NCBI RefSeq assembly: GCF_000005505.3
Contig: NC_016133.3
Span: 27,134,508 to 27,198,507 of the forward strand
Direction: 5' to 3'
DNA from: Brachypodium distachyon
Lineage: Eukaryota; Streptophyta; Magnoliopsida; Poales; Poaceae
Length of the DNA stretch: 64,000 nt
The notes below the pieces were generated by a model that searched no databases, was not told the DNA's origin, and was given only the letters and a program-made list of their open reading frames with translations. Shown here in pieces: positions 43,441 to 55,200 of this stretch. Both the position numbers and the translations under genes were made by a program. Position 1 is the first letter of the stretch; each line of letters starts with the position of its first letter.

Positions 43441-44948
43441 AGTGAGTACTCATGGAGTAAATAGAGGCAGGGAGTGTCCGTACTCAGAATGTTGCATGCA
43501 CAATGTACTTACTCCAGAGAACAGAGAAAACACCGCAGAGATCCGCGCGGTCTCGACGGCGCGCCGGAGAACGAAGAAGAGCAGTGCCTCAACCTTGGAA
43601 TAAACAACATGAAACAAGAACAGAAAACTCAATTGGGATTTTGGAGCGGTGAACCTTGAAACAACGAACAGAAAACAAAGAACATGAAACAAGAACAAAA
43701 TTGAGAACTTAGTTTTGGTAGGAGTACATCTTCAGTCACAAAAGGAACACCTAAAACTTTGTTGTGGAACAGTATTTCAGATTTCAAATTTGCAGAACAA
43801 CAGGTGACAAAACCCATAAGCAGCAAGGACTAACCATGGATGAGTCATTTACAAAGTGATCAAACAGACTACTTCTACCAAAACTACTGCCTACGAAAGG
43901 GAGCAAATTACTCCTTGATTAGCTAACCAAACTATGCACAACACTTCAGGGGAGTCATCAAGGGAGTATTGTAATCATGTGCACTCACAAAAAAGAACTT
44001 TAAGGTGTTCCACAACACAAACTTCAAATTGTTCAGCTAACTTTAAGGTGTTCCACAACACGAACTTCAAGGGAGTAATCAGGTGCTGTCACAAAAGGAA
44101 CTTTAAGGTGCTATGGGCAAAGCTGACAGAGGGAGTACCTTGTTGAGGTCGAGCGCCAGTCCACCTCCAGCTTGATGGCGCGCTGCTTCTCCTCGTCCGA
44201 CCTCCAATGCATCTCCTACTGATCCTCCATGCTCTTCTTCTCAACATCGCCGTCTCCTCGGGCATGGTGTGAAGGCACTTTCAAGGCAAACAAGAACAAA
44301 GGATCTGTCAACCAAGGGGAGTGGAGTAGAAACAAGAACAGAAAATAGACAGTGGACTAACCTTGGAACAGAGAAGGCTCACCGCCGGATCTGTCCTTGC
44401 CGCCACCGGATCCGGCCTCGCCGGCGCCGGATTCGGCGATTCTTCGCCAAAAGAAGGCAGCTTTCACGCGAGATCCGGTTTCTTTCGCGAGGGGAGCGCA
44501 GCACGGGGGAGGGGAAGCTCGAGCACGGGGAAGCTGGATCCGGCCATGCCACCACCGGATCTAGCCTCGCCGCCACCGGATCCGGCGATTCTTAGCACCC
44601 TTCGTCGCCGGCGATTCTTGGCCAGAGGGAGCACGCGGAGGGGAGCCGGAGGCGAGCTGGGAGGAGAGGTGGAGGCGAGAGGGAGCACGCGGAGGAGAGA
44701 GGAGCCCGTGGAGGCGAGTCGGGAGGGGAGGCAGAGCGCGGCATCGGCGAGGCGGCGAGCTCACAGGGGAGGAGACGAGACGGGAGGGGAGGGGAGCCGA
44801 GATGGGAGGGGAGACGGGAAAAAAGAAAACAAAAAGAAACGAAGGGGTACGGGTATTTTAAGAGATGTAGCGAGGGTTGATTAGAATAAATGTCAGGAGT
44901 GTTTTTGCAAAAAGACAGCTGACGACAATCTTTTCGGGACGGAGGGAG

Positions 44949-47262
44949 TACGTGTGAGAGACGCTCGGGGTCGGCGCTTGCAATGGATTGAGTGCCACCA
45001 AACTGCATATCCAGGTAGCTAGAGTAGAGTGTGGGGGCACCACCACCTCACGTGTACACAGACGAGGACTGGAGAAGCAAGCAATCTCGGAAGCCAGCCA
45101 CTACCTTTCCCATGATCGGAAAGATTCGTGACGACGACGGCACGAGATCGAACCGATCGAAGCACAGGCAAAGCTGCACGCTTGCCTCCTCCCCTTAATT
45201 GTGATCATTTTATACGAGAAAATTGTAGGCAGCTTACTGCACAAACTACCCATGCTTGTTAGTTGCACCGTGTGAATTCCTAAACGAACTGAAAGTGACG
45301 TATAGCAATACCGTTAGAGCTAGCTAGTTTAAGGCAATTAATCCTCACGTTATTAATAAAAAAAAATGATACAAACCCACAAGTCAAGCAGGTTCACTGC
45401 AGGGGTCGCTGTGGAGCATATCGATCAGAATCTTGATGACTTGATCTCGATACTTGTCTGAGCCGTTACGTGCATATATTCGCAAGTTATCAAATTAAGG
45501 AGCAAATTAAGAAACATACACTTACTGCAAACGAGAAGATTAATTGTGCCAACATCCACCCGATATTCAGTCGACCAACTCACCGCTTGTTCCCCAGCCG
45601 ATCGATCAACTCCGGCGTCCGCACGTGCCGTTGGGGGGAATGAAGCCTGGTCCGAGACCATCCACTGACGCGCGCCGCCGGCGACATTAGCCGACCGATC
45701 GACGGCCATGAACCGGTCTCGGGCCACACGACATGCCCCTCAACAAGACGAGGAGAGATAGATGGAGAAGAAGAAGAAAGCCCCAGCTTGCGCTAATATA
45801 CAAGCTAAGATGCCTGCAGGTGGAAGACGCATGGTGCTCTCAGTCTCAGCTCTCCACATGCTCATGGCAGAGGCGCGATTGCGTCAAGTCCAAAACCAAG
45901 CCAAGCTTCCTTTCTTCCTTTCCTTGTTTGCTGCTTTCACACGATATGTACATAAGCACAGAGAGCTAGCTGGATCGCGTGTGATGAGTTTTAATCCGGC
46001 CACCACACAAGTGAGAAAGAATTAGTCTTGCCATGTACTTTCAAGTATGATTTATTATAGTTAGTGGTTCATCTCATGATTATGCATGCAAAGGCACGTA
46101 TAGGCAGATGAAAACTTGACACCAAGATTCCAAGAACTGTCAAACTGAACTTGTGACGTTTTGTTTAATAGTACAAACAGCATTAGCAAAGTCAATGGAC
46201 TACTTAACTGTGGCATTTCGGAGTCGATCATTGCGACATATTCTCGTTATGATTAAGCATAATAGTGAGCTAGCTGCTGAAAAACTTAATAAGATGGTAC
46301 TGCGATTGTTTAGTTAATAATTTAGTTTGTTCTTTAAGTGGGAAGGGAGCTGAATTGACCATGACGCCCGTTCATGCTCATGCATGATGATTTTATTCCC
46401 AAGCAAAGGGGCGGTTCTTGTTTGCATTGGCGGTTGCCGGGTTGATTTGATTCCAAGCTTCGCGCTTAAGAAACTGGCCACGAGGCGTACGTCCTGCAAG
46501 AACACGACAGAGGACAGAACCCTTTTGTGAGGCTGTCGATCGACTCATTTGCATCAGGAGAAAAGGCCGTTAGGAATGAGGTGGCTTGTTCAAGGCATAG
46601 TGATGCCAATGTTTGGCGCCGTAAACTGGGATCCATGTAGCTTGTGGAAATGGCCTTGGTGTATAAAATGTACAATGTCGCTTTTACTTTATATAGCCAC
46701 ATGCAAGAGAGCGGTGGTTTGGATAAATAATTTTATAATGCCCGTGGATTGTAGACAAAACTAAGATAACCCATAAGCTAGCTTAAAGAAGATTTTAAAA
46801 AAATACAACAAAACCCTTCCTATTCGGATTTTTTCCTTCGAAAATGGAAACTTATATTGATCTCACGTTATATCGAGCGATACAATCAAAGTGATATGGA
46901 CATGGCCACCATGGATACGACCATTAGAATCCTAATTGTTAGAGTATTCAATAACAATTATAATCACGTGAAATCAATTATTAAATGTGTTCAATATATT
47001 ACTTGCAAAGAGACAGAGCTATTATTTTGTATGATCTTATTATGCAGGCATCTTATTGAACTCTACAAGTGCAAAGTGAAGATGAAGTGTGATAGCCTGC
47101 AAAGGGAGATGCAAAGTGAAGCTTTTCAAGTGTACTTTCCAACAAGTCAAACGGCGCACCATTCAGAGGTTGCTAGAGAAAGATATGTCGAATTCAAATT
47201 GACAGATCTGTTTTTCTATTTCCTAAAGAGTTGTTACTTTGTTAGGAAAGTTAGAGACAGTG
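44949..47262. other. Intergenic, no supported gene
   Basis: Two short frames were considered (minus 45727-45425; plus 45762-46025, 'MEKKKKAPACANIQ'); neither has a family match, a conserved motif or a clear splice context. No repeat structure is obvious. Confidence 0.45.
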
Positions 47263-47690
47263 TTGGATTTCGGCCCCTAACCCAAGTTGGCCGAAAATCC
47301 CTCTTCCTCCTCCTTTATATACTCTGTGTGTTCCCCTATGGAGCCTTGCGTTTTGATTAGATAAAGTTTAGCTTTTCCTACTTTCGTGTAATCGCGTGTG
47401 TCGGTTAGACCACCTGTTTTACCGTCATCAAGACTCCAACTTATCGTCTCGTTGAGACATCAGTTTAATACAACATATTTGCAATTTGAGATTGTACTTT
47501 CTATTTATCTTTTTCTTGCTTGTTCTTCGATTACTTGCAGGAACAAAGACTTTTGTGGTCAGGTTGATCGTGCCCCCCCGGGATCAATAACCTTCTGGAG
47601 TTGGTGTATCGATTGCTAAGACGCTGCCTCCTATGCCATAGTCAAATCGTCAACATCACCTCCTACCCAAATCGAGAGTTATCAATCTCA
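47263..47690 (+). mobile_element. LTR-retrotransposon 5' fragment
   Basis: TGTTGGATTTCGGCCCCTAA at 47263 looks like an LTR start, a TATA-like TTTATATACTC follows at about 47313, and the segment GGAACAAAGACTTTTGTGGT...GGTTGATCGTGC (about 47540-47570) resembles leader sequence common in grass LTR elements. No coding region or second LTR is seen. Confidence 0.45.
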
Positions 47691-48300
47691 TTGAAAGATC
47701 AGGCCACCCCCGAGCCACATCACAAAGAGTATCACACATCTGGCCTCTGCGCCGAGACGCAGATAGCCAAAGTACTACACCACAAACTTATTACATCAAA
47801 AGAAATATAACGACTTTAATTAGACTCAATCCGGTGACTAGACCGTCACCCATGATGGCTAAAAATGTCCCTGACCACTTGCTCAAACTTGCTGCACGCC
47901 ATCAAAGCCAGTTGGCGATCCGTCGGCTTGAGTAGCGTAGACCAAGTACGGAGTCAAAGTGTGCATGTATATAAGACCTGTGTAAGAGAAGTTAATTTCT
48001 TGCAATTAAAAAATGATCATTTCTGCATAGTCAAATTGCCAACATAAACCTGCAGCCCCAACCAAAATAAGTGCTCTCAATCTATTATTAACCCCACGTA
48101 AGCAAGACTCAAACATATGAGGAACATCATGTGGGGGATAAAGATTATAAGCTATTTGGTCGACTATTGATCATACAGATCGAGAAACATGACACCGAAA
48201 AAAGAGGCGTGCAATAGTCTCATTCTGATGACAGAAGCTGCACTTTGAGCTACTCTTTCAATTCCGCTTTAGCAGGTTGTCTTTTCAGTTTGCACGTCTA
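47691..48300 (-). mobile_element. LINE 3'-end fragment with zinc-binding RT-associated domain
   Basis: On the minus strand from about 48300 the sequence reads 'CKLKRQPAKAELKE' and, in a neighbouring frame, 'ETIARLFFRCHVSRSV', then 'RLRALILVGAAGLCW'. This order matches the zf-RVT domain at the end of plant LINE reverse transcriptases ('NETIQHLFFxC...FAxxxW'). A noncoding tail with GTCTCGGCGCAGAGGCCAG near 47755 is like grass LINE 3' ends. Stops and frameshifts make it non-functional. Confidence 0.6.
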
Positions 48301-49280
48301 TCTACAAAATTACAAGAGAAAAGTATGTTTTAGTCCCTCAATTGACAAAGTTTAAAACGGTCTCTCAACTCAAACCTCATTTGGTCTCTCAATTGACAAA
48401 ACCGGATACTCTTAGTCCCTCTTCCAGTTGGCATTGTTTTTTCATAAAATTAACAAAATCCATGTTAGATGCCACGATGTAAATTGGGGGGATAAAAGGT
48501 ATGGAATTTCGAGTTCAGTGACCATTTATATGAGGAATGCCATCGAGACATCTGATGTGAAATTCGGGGAAAAACCACTCAACGCAGAGCCAAAACCATT
48601 CCAAATTCAGAAGGACATGTAAATTGACAGACCAAATGTATATACTATACGATTTCGAGTTAAGGGATCATTTCTATACTTTGCTGCCAAATGATGACAA
48701 AAATACGCTTTTCTCAAAAATTACCTAATTAAGTGCTAGACCAAGTATTAATGCAACGTGCATTCCTATCTCTCTTCTTAGTGCACCGGTTGATTTTAAT
48801 ATTGGCAACCAAATTACACATAAGCTAGTGTGGTCGCAACTAATTTGGCCTGTTCCCAAAGCAAATGGGTTTACAAACTGAAATGTTTGGAATTCTGGGA
48901 CATGTCTTACAAACTGAAAAGGAGAGAGTATAAGGTCAATCATAAGTTTTGTACCACTTGTTTCATTTTTAAGTTCTTGTTCTCACGCTTCCGATTTATG
49001 TACTACGTACATTATTACGTCATTAAAACACATCCATCAACTACTTTAAGAGATATAGTATGGCACGCGGTGCACATCTTCCAATCAAGGCAATCGTGGG
49101 CTTGCTAAGGCCGAATTTGCAGATTTGCTCTCAAGAAGCCCATCCGACTCCAGAACGGAAACCCCAGTCTTTTTTTTTCTAGTAAATGACGCGGCGCCGC
49201 AGCACAGCACAGACATGTGGGTCCCCGTCCAAAACCTCCGATCCTTCAGCCCCCACCAACTCTTAAACCCGAAACAAGCC
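48301..49280. other. Intergenic and promoter zone of the KH-domain gene
   Basis: The part at 48330-48690 has repeated TCTCAATTGACAAA and CCCTCAATTG strings and resembles the end of a small DNA transposon. From 49090 on, the DNA becomes C-rich, consistent with a promoter and 5' UTR. Confidence 0.4.
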
Positions 49281-52200
49281 TTCTCCTTTCCCGTGCCGTG
49301 CTCCGTCTCCGCGAAAACCACGAGCGCAACGCCACCGCCAACGGGGCGCAGACTCAAGGTACCCTCCCCCTCCCCGCTCCCCCCGCTCCTCTCGAATTCG
49401 TGTGCCGCTGTCTCGGATTCGCTTTCTCTGGCCTACCGGGCGGTGCGGTTCCGGGTTCCAGCCGGGGATTGCGGCGTTCCATTTTGGGGGCGATTTACGG
49501 GACCTCGGATTAGTTCGAGACTCTGGTTCTCCAAGCAGAAACCCCATTCGTTTGGTCTAATCGGGGCTGACACCGTGGGTTTTTGTATGTGTTGCATATC
49601 CCTAACCATTGTTGTTCCAATTGCCATGGTGCGTGCTGCTGCTTGACATCGAGCGGTGTTCGAGCTTGATCAGCTTGCCGTGTGCTGCAATTTAAACCTA
49701 ATCTTGCACTATTTGTTCCTCCTTTTGGGGGGATCCTTGCTGTTATGTACTTGTTCAGGTCTCTATGAGCATTCCTAGCATGCTTCTATTGCGCATCTGT
49801 GTAAATAACTGTACTGCATTCATCCTTGTTCTGCCTGAGTTCTTGCTTTCGGAGTTCGGACTCTCTTCAAATCAAATGGAACTTAACTGGAACATACTGC
49901 TGGCTGTAATCCTTTATTTCTAGTTCTGCTTCATTATTTTATTTGTCTTGTCTATCTGTTTTGATGCCTCAGTGCTAGTGGGGATATCTGAGAATGCACA
50001 GAAAAATTTGACAGTTGCATTTGTCTATCTGTTTTGATGCTTCAGTGCTAGTGGGAATGGTCGACGTGCACAAAAATTCCACAGAAAGATGGGTTACTCA
50101 AATGGTCAGGAAATCTCATGGACGAGAGGGAAATGAAGTTATGGGGACTGTCATGGAACAAGGCTTTTCTCATCTAGACTCTGCAGATGATACCAATTGC
50201 TCTGCTGGTGAAAATAGATACCCTGGCTGGCCTGGAACCACTGTCTTTAGGATGCTAATTTCCTCGACAAAAGTCGGTGCGATAATTGGTCAGAAAGGAG
50301 AGAGGGTTAGAAGACTGTGCGAGGAAACAAAAGCCTCTGTCCGTGTAATAGGTGGTCATTTTGCTGCAGCAGAGCGGGTTGTAAGTTACCCACTGACCAT
50401 ATATCTCATTTCTTCGTTTGTACTTTCCTTATTTGTCTAGAATCTGGCTGAATTTCTTACAAGAATCTGTTGACGTGCAATTGAATATTTAGAATAGGTG
50501 TCTTTTGTACTTTATTGCACCCAAAAATATCACGGTTCTTTGGATATACCAAAGTGTCTCATGTTTACACTAAATTTTGTATGCCATCAAACTTGGTTTA
50601 CACGGTCATCTTAACTATAGTCCACATGAGGTTAATAGGTGCATTATCATGGACATGGACATGAGGTTTATAGATACATCATCATGGACCATAGTTGCCA
50701 GGAATCCGGGTTGTCCAGGTCGAGGAACGGGGTCGAGGGATGTGGGCCAACACTTCTCCGGATCAAGGTGCAACGAAGGGTATACCTCTTTGGGTCACTA
50801 ATCTGGGATGATGGGTCGTGAAGCCAGGTCGACGATACCAGTACAATAGAGATTTCTGCGTTGTGAAACTACAAGTACCCATCTTCAGAAGTTACCATGA
50901 AGCTACAAATTCTGATGATCAGAGATAAGCTGGGCTGGCCTAGAACAGTTCACAACTTCAGAACCCTATCATCTTCTTCTAGTCCCCATCATGAACACCA
51001 CCGCCTAAGTTCTCCTCAAGGCTCCGACCACCAATTCTCTCGTTCCTCCCCGAGCTAGAGCACATATGCTAGATTGAAACATTGGTTAACATGCCATTTA
51101 TGCCCTTCCTAGTATATATGGTTTCCATTTATCAAATAGAAACAACCAACCTAATATTAAAGTGATTCTATTTATGCACTACCCCTCAACAAATTTGTAC
51201 ATGACATGGCAAATTTTGGAAGAGCTGAGGTGGAAAAAATAGATGGAGAATCTTACCACTAAATTCTAGAGACAACTCGAGCTACGGCCCAGGGAGCGAT
51301 TAATCCTTAAGAAACTGGATCTGTTTCTAGACGGTGTAGAGGAGCGCAAAGGCCAGCGTTACGGCAATTGCCAACTCGGACAAAGCAGCGAGTACGAGAG
51401 CACCCAGCTGCTTCGGCCAGACTGAGCAATTAGCGATCGATGGTCTCTGTTGTCTTCCTCTGTGATTACCATGTACAAGTTTGTGGAGACTGGAGTGCAT
51501 AATGTTTACAAGTTCGCTGAGATACGGAACATGGTCATGGACAAAACAGCAATTAATTAGGCAATATCTGGGGTTGCAGCAGCGTGGAGGCCTTGGAGGG
51601 CTGGTCCGGATACCTTCCTCATGGTCCAATGTGGTGCTCACGTAACTATTAGGAGCTAATTTCTGTTGAAAAAAGAATTACAGGTCCGGGTGCCTGTGCA
51701 CCAGGGAGAGCTAACGTAGGTTTGCCCATAATCATGAATGTCGACAGGGTATTTTCGCAGCATGGTCTGTCATTCCTCTAATGTGATTGCCACTGGCAAG
51801 GATTTGACTTCTAAAAATTCAGTGGTACAATGTTTTATGCTTAGTTTTCAATTATGTTGAATCTTAGCTTGTTTTGTTTTTATACCAGACATGCTTTACT
51901 CCGTGTCCTCTCTTATTGTATATCAGCACAAGTGGCAATATAATTGTCCTACAAAAGACGGATTTCAGTTCATGGAGAGGAAGCATTGCTTATGTTTCAG
52001 TTTTCCTAAGAAGTTATTTTGTTTTTTTTTCATTTGAAGGTTTTGATTTTTGCAAAGGAGCAACCAGATGAGCCAATACCTCCAGCTATGGATGCGCTAC
52101 TAAGAGTATATCAGAACATAGTTAATGATGATGGTTTAGGCATGGGGTCTGACAGTGCGGTTGTGACCCGTATTCTTATACCAAGTGAGCAGGCACTAAA

Positions 52201-55200
52201 CCTTATTGGCGAGCAGGGTTCGATGATAAATCTTATTGAGGAAGCTTCTCAAACCGACATTCGTGTCCTTGGTAAGTTCCTTGCTCTGGCCTACCTCTAA
52301 ACCCACTTTTCCACAGCCATTGCTTTCTTCCATTGATATTGGTGTTTGTCATAATATACTAATTTATACATGTGGGTCTTTGGATGATTCACACATAGAG
52401 TTAAAGTACTAAAAATCTCTCCTAAAAAAGTACTAAAAATCTGTCAGTAAGGAACATGAATTCCAGCTTACTTAAGCACAAAGTTGCTGCAATGAAATTG
52501 ACATCTCAAATGCATGATGCTATGTTGCTCAATCATGACTAAACACCTGCTATTGCGTTAGCATATTCTCTCAAACATGGTTACACTAGTCAATCCTAGG
52601 CTTAAAATGCACTTCTGAAGTTTAGTGTTGCTGTAGTGATGGTTTGTGTCTTATTGATCTATATCCGTGCTACTTTTTTCTCGTATCATTGTTAGGCTCG
52701 CATCTCTATTAATTTTGGTTAGAAAAAATCTTTCAAGTTGCTAGTGAAGGCACAAGCAGAGAAGTCAATCAATGTATAATTTGATCTAGTTCATTTACCT
52801 GCAAAGGGTTCGGATATAGTACAATATTCATTTAAAAAAATGAAGTCCTCAAATTGGCCATGCAATCTCATGTATTCTTGGCATAACTAATTTCTTGTAT
52901 TTTTTGTAGTATATCCACTTGCAACAAAATTATTGCCCATCAATGACAATTACGACAATGGCACCATTTAGGTAAAGAAGTGTATCATCTTTAAAAAAAT
53001 GAGATGAATCGCAATTTACATTGCATCCAAGCAGGTTTCGGTTTTTATGCCCTTAAGTTCACTTTTATTTCAAACTAGAATGTATCTATTTTTATTGCTA
53101 CGAATTGCATTCTATCCTTACCATCTGTTGATTGGCAGTTTCAGTTTGCCATTCTTTCAGTTGATGTCCTTCGGTTTATTGTCCCAGCTTTCAGTATTTT
53201 TAGCCAGTATGCCATTACTCATTACTTGCATGGTTTGACTGTGTAGATTGTAACTTGCCGCCAGCTGCGCTTGATGAAGATAGGATTGTTGAAATATGGG
53301 GACAACCTACACGAGTGCGGAAGGCTTTAGAACTTGTTGCTCGTCATTTGAGAAAGTATCTGGTTGATCGAAGTGTCATCCCATTATTCGACCCTCATGT
53401 AAGTAGTTCCACTGTTTTAAACATTTCTCACTCAACGGGCAATTAAAGTTAGTACATTTTTCAAAACCTTCCAATATTTAATCCTGATATCGTTTCTTCT
53501 TTAGGTGCCTATGACGACGTCACACGTGGACACGTCCCCATGTTACTACAGTGACCATCCTGAGGGCCCTCTGCAAGCAATTAGTTCAGTATATGCTGAA
53601 GATCTTCACCGTCAACCTCCATGGACTGATAGTTGCTATCCGAGGGGCAGGTATCATGTGGAAACTGACGTAACTGGGTACAGATGGGAAGCACCTACAT
53701 GTTTTGGAAGATATCGATCAGTTACGCCTCCATGTATGGGTGCATATAGACAAGAAACATCTTCACCCATGGAAGCATATCTATCAGCTCCAATGGGATT
53801 AAGTTCGCACCACAACCTTACTTCATATGGATCACAATCAACTCCACCAATTGGTACATCAGCTGCTGCTGAAAGAATACGCTCCCTTATATCAGTATAT
53901 GGACAACAAACACATCCAGTGGGGAAGGTATATCAATCAGCCAACATGGGAAACCATCCACACTTGGAAACATCTTTATATGGAAGTGAATATCATCCAA
54001 GTAGGCTATCTCCATCAACTGCCACTAATCTACCTCCAACTCATGGTGTGTCTGAAGATGGACTACAAGCATCACCATCCATGAGGATGCATCCACCAGC
54101 CACTGTGGAAAACCTTCTGCACTGTCGTGTGTCTGCGTGTGGGCCAGATGTACTGCTGCCTGTGGTTGTGCCTTCATTAACTAGCAAATCACCAGCAATC
54201 ACTTCGCAGGTCTGTATGGTTTCTATTGTACGAGTTTCTATGCCTGTGCACATATTTGAGTTGTCTTGTGATGGTGGATTATGTTATGGACCCCGGTCCA
54301 CAATGGTTAAATTGGGTAGGGTAAGGTCTGAAGACCAGGATAGGGCACAGTCTGGCGGCAGGCTCTTCCTTGACATGATTAGAGAGGCTCTGAGGCTTTG
54401 GGAAACTTTTGATTATTGGTTGATTGCTTAAAAAATTTACACTCCAGTCCTTTATATAGGACGACTAACTTTAGTCTGTGGCACGATGCGATCCATGTCT
54501 TCTTTCCTCCATTATTCGTGTTCATTGAATGACAACATGATTCAACCAATCTTGTGGATTTTCATGGTTGTTGTAGGTTGGAAACCCCAGGTCGCTCAAC
54601 AGCGACGCTCGGGCCATCATGGCGTTCACCATCTAGAGATCGTAACCCCTGCTGCAAGCCATGGATGGCGTGGCAGGAGTTAACTCTAATACCAAATTGT
54701 TATGGACCAGGATAGGGCATCTCCCTTAACAATTTGGCGGCAGGGCTCGTCCCTGACGCGACCAGAGAGTCTCTGAGGCTTTGGGAAACTTTTGGCGGAT
54801 GAATTCCGACAGCCCATTATGGGACTGTCAGAAAGAGATTTTGCTTCCTTTTTTATCCTGCTTTTAATTTCTATCCTAAGCACTTTTACTTTTCCTAACT
54901 TTTGGTTTTCTGCACTTTCGGTTTTCTTAAGTTTTGATTTTTTTACTTTATATTTCCCATAAACTTTGATCTTTTTTATGGACTTTTAACTTTTTGGACT
55001 TACGAAGAAAAAGAAACACACACACGCACACACAAAACACGCACAACTTACACATGGGTTGCCCGGCGTGGGAGGAGCCGTGGTGACGGGCACGTGGAGG
55101 AGCACAGCTGCCCGGCAGAGAGGAGCCAGAGCAGCACAGATCCAGCCTCGACGATGAATAGGAGGGAGCTGCGATGGTGGCTCGCGGAGGAGCACGAACA

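Larger units (their letters stand above)
41108..44948 (+). mobile_element. Mariner-like element, 3.84 kb, related to Stowaway MITEs
   Basis: The left end CTCCCTTCGTCCCGAAAAGA and the inverted right end TCTTTTCGGGACGGAGGGAG (44929-44948) are flanked by TA at 41106-41107 and 44949-44950. The ends have the same CTCCCTCCGTCC type as the Stowaway MITEs nearby. The interior contains coding remnants of a plant mariner transposase: an acidic Gln-rich part at 42085-42459 and a helix-turn-helix part at 42503-42823. The catalytic domain is gone, so the element is an internally deleted derivative. The rest holds several minisatellites and a GC-rich right flank (44260-44800). Confidence 0.88.

Noticed and set aside
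44269..44884. Arg/Gly-rich frames at the right side of the mariner-like element
   Set aside because: Repetitive GGAGGCGAG-type sequence within the transposon; several frames are open by composition alone.
45762..46025. Small plus-strand frame of 87 codons with a basic start
   Set aside because: No family match, no promoter or polyA evidence, and an isolated position.
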